NCBI GenBank assembly: GCA_945863875.1
Contig: CAMBBS010000014.1
Coordinates: 1-64,000 of the forward strand
Direction: 5' to 3'
Length of the DNA: 64,000 bases
From: Desulfopila aestuarii DSM 18488
Lineage (GTDB): Bacteria; Desulfobacterota; Desulfobulbia; Desulfobulbales; Desulfocapsaceae
Under the pieces are notes generated by a model, which ran no database searches, was not told where the DNA came from, and worked only from the letters and a program-made list of their open reading frames with translations. The position numbers were made by a program, and so were the translations under genes. Shown here piece by piece: positions 62,567-64,000 of the stretch; the first letter of the stretch is position 1; the number at the start of each line of letters is the position of its first letter.

Positions 62567-64000
62567 GTGCAGCTTGTTTTCAGTCTTCGATCGAAAATTG
62601 TCGCTATTTTCTCGGCAATGTTTGTCATTGTCGTCCTTGGCGGGGGGGCTATGTACTGGCACACCCGGCAAATCGACACGATGCTCCACTCGATGGTGCA
62701 GAAGGAATTTGTCCTGTATAAATCAGCTCTGGACATGGAGCTCGCCCTGGCCAATCAAAAGGGATTCCTGACCTACTATGTTGTCGATGGCGACGAGAAA
62801 TGGCTCAAGTCACTGTGGGAATACCGGCAGGTTTTCCGCCAGTATCTGAATCAGGTGGTCTCCCTGGAGCTGAATTCGAACCAGCGAGAAACCATCAACG
62901 GCATCGCTGTGAAGTACGATGAGTATGTCGAGGCAAAGGACGTGGCCATCGAGACGTATCGACGTGGCATTATGAAAGAGAGTATTTCTAGCCTGCACGA
63001 GAAGCAAAGGGATGTTTTTTTTGTTCTGCTCGAACTCTGTCGCACGTTTAGCCACGATCAGTGGCAGCTTCTCCAGAAAATGGAGGAAATCAACAGCCTT
63101 CGTTCTGAGCGACTGAGATTAATGGCTTTCTCCGCTCTGGCCATCTTTTCGGCCCTGTGCGCTTTCTTTCTTTATATTCTCTATCATCAGATTCTCGAAC
63201 CGATCAGAGAACTTGCCTTAAAGACGGGAAGTACGGCCAGGGAAAGCTCCAGGGATGAGGTTGACTCGCTGCAGCATTCGTTGAACGGCATGATGCGCGA
63301 TTTTGATGAAACCAGTGATGAGCTGGTGCGAAGTCGCAAGCATCTGCAGCAGGCAGAACGGATGGCCATGGTTGGCGAGCTGGCGGCAGGGGTTGCCCAT
63401 ACAATCAGAAACCCTTTCACCTCCATTAAAATGAGGATGTTTTCCTTGGGAAGATCGCTTGAACTGTCCGAAGCACAGGATGAGGACCTGCAGGTCATTT
63501 CCGATGAAATAGCGAGAATCGACAAGATTGTGGAGAATTTTCTTGAGTTCGCCAGACCACCGAAGCTCAGGCTGCAGGAGTGCTGTCTGGGGGAGGTCAT
63601 CAATGGTGTATTAACCCTGCTGGAATATCGACTCCGAGCCTATAATGTTGATGTGAACTACACCTTCCAGCCGGAACTGGGGCAGGTCAAGCTCGATCCC
63701 GACAGGCTGAAAGAGGCTCTGGTTAATCTGATTATTAACAGTTGCGAGGCAATGGAGACCGGGGGGCGGATCTCGATCAGTGAAACACGAGAAAGCCACC
63801 CAGCGATGGGTGACGTTGCCGTTGTCACCGTCAGTGACAGCGGTCCCGGAATCCCTGAAACAATACAGGACAAGGTCACCGCGCCGTTTTTTACTACCAA
63901 GGAAGATGGTTCCGGCCTTGGATTGAGCATTGTCGCGAGAATCGTCAAGGAACACAATGGAAAATTCATCGTCTCTTCGAAACCTGATCAGGGCGCGACA
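62567..64000 (+). CDS. Sensor histidine kinase, 3' truncated by window end
   Basis: 478 residues are visible and the frame is open to the last base. Start is GTG 62567 with AAGGAG about eight bases upstream. Two membrane helices (about 10-30 and 183-205) enclose a helical periplasmic sensor of about 150 residues; then HAMP-like linker, HisKA with H278 in AAGVAHTIRNPFTSI, and ATPase domain with NLIINSCEAM, VSDSGPGI and GSGLGLSIV. The layout is of the AtoS/ZraS/NtrY type usually paired with sigma-54 activators; the partner would be just outside the window. Confidence 0.92.
   Translation, partial: MQLVFSLRSKIVAIFSAMFVIVVLGGGAMYWHTRQIDTMLHSMVQKEFVLYKSALDMELALANQKGFLTYYVVDGDEKWLKSLWEYRQVFRQYLNQVVSLELNSNQRETINGIAVKYDEYVEAKDVAIETYRRGIMKESISSLHEKQRDVFFVLLELCRTFSHDQWQLLQKMEEINSLRSERLRLMAFSALAIFSALCAFFLYILYHQILEPIRELALKTGSTARESSRDEVDSLQHSLNGMMRDFDETSDELVRSRKHLQQAERMAMVGELAAGVAHTIRNPFTSIKMRMFSLGRSLELSEAQDEDLQVISDEIARIDKIVENFLEFARPPKLRLQECCLGEVINGVLTLLEYRLRAYNVDVNYTFQPELGQVKLDPDRLKEALVNLIINSCEAMETGGRISISETRESHPAMGDVAVVTVSDSGPGIPETIQDKVTAPFFTTKEDGSGLGLSIVARIVKEHNGKFIVSSKPDQGAT

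Overview
The window looks like chromosome from a Gram-negative, probably anaerobic deltaproteobacterium (Desulfobacterota, perhaps Desulfobulbales-like). This is an inference from gene content: a 2-hydroxyacyl-CoA dehydratase activase-type protein, long-form TrpB2, selenouridine synthase MnmH, many two-component and sigma-54 proteins, a TauE-type permease beside a PEP-utilising protein, and outer-membrane lipid transport genes. No rRNA, tRNA or CRISPR array was seen.

Layout. 1-4.2 kb: 3' end of an activase-like gene, a sugar/inositol-phosphate nucleotidyltransferase behind a good sigma-70 promoter, and a TolC-MlaC pair. 4.6-10.2 kb: trpB2 and the letA-letB lipid tunnel genes (seven MCE domains). 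10.3-13.6 kb: prmA, a PilZ protein, rsmE and mnmH. 13.8-19.5 kb: a complete RND efflux operon. 19.6-28 kb: a seven-gene MoxR/DUF58/Bat operon on the minus strand. 28-34.8 kb: a deleted PaaI thioesterase pseudogene, outer-membrane phospholipase A, a SYLF protein, a TyrA-type dehydrogenase, an EamA transporter, a broken hybrid histidine kinase and a small putative lipoprotein.

35-44.8 kb is the accessory part: glgX, an IS605-like remnant, a fluoride riboswitch with crcB and a DUF190 gene, and a two-gene operon coding a PLD-family protein and a nuclease-like EEP protein with tandem glycogen-binding (CBM21-like) modules. Small secreted/membrane genes, NlpE and PEBP pseudogenes, and tag follow. 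44.9-47.3 kb holds an M20 deacylase and an N-acetylglutamate-synthase-like gene.

47.4-58.2 kb is the most coherent regulatory unit. A histidine kinase and NtrC-type sigma-54 activator face, across a 321-base divergent region, an operon for an HTH protein, a sensor kinase, a receiver, a TauE permease, a two-TM protein, a PEP-synthase-like protein and a second receiver. The divergent region carries three copies of a TTGTCACC-N8-ACAA motif, a consensus-perfect IHF site and a GG-N10-GC -24/-12 promoter. 58.3-64 kb: a TetR regulator and an acyl-CoA dehydrogenase, each preceded by the same long palindrome, then an APC permease and a sensor kinase that runs off the window.

Several genes carry clean internal deletions, short-repeat frameshifts or in-frame stops. 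They are marked as pseudogenes or frameshifted; some could be assembly errors.
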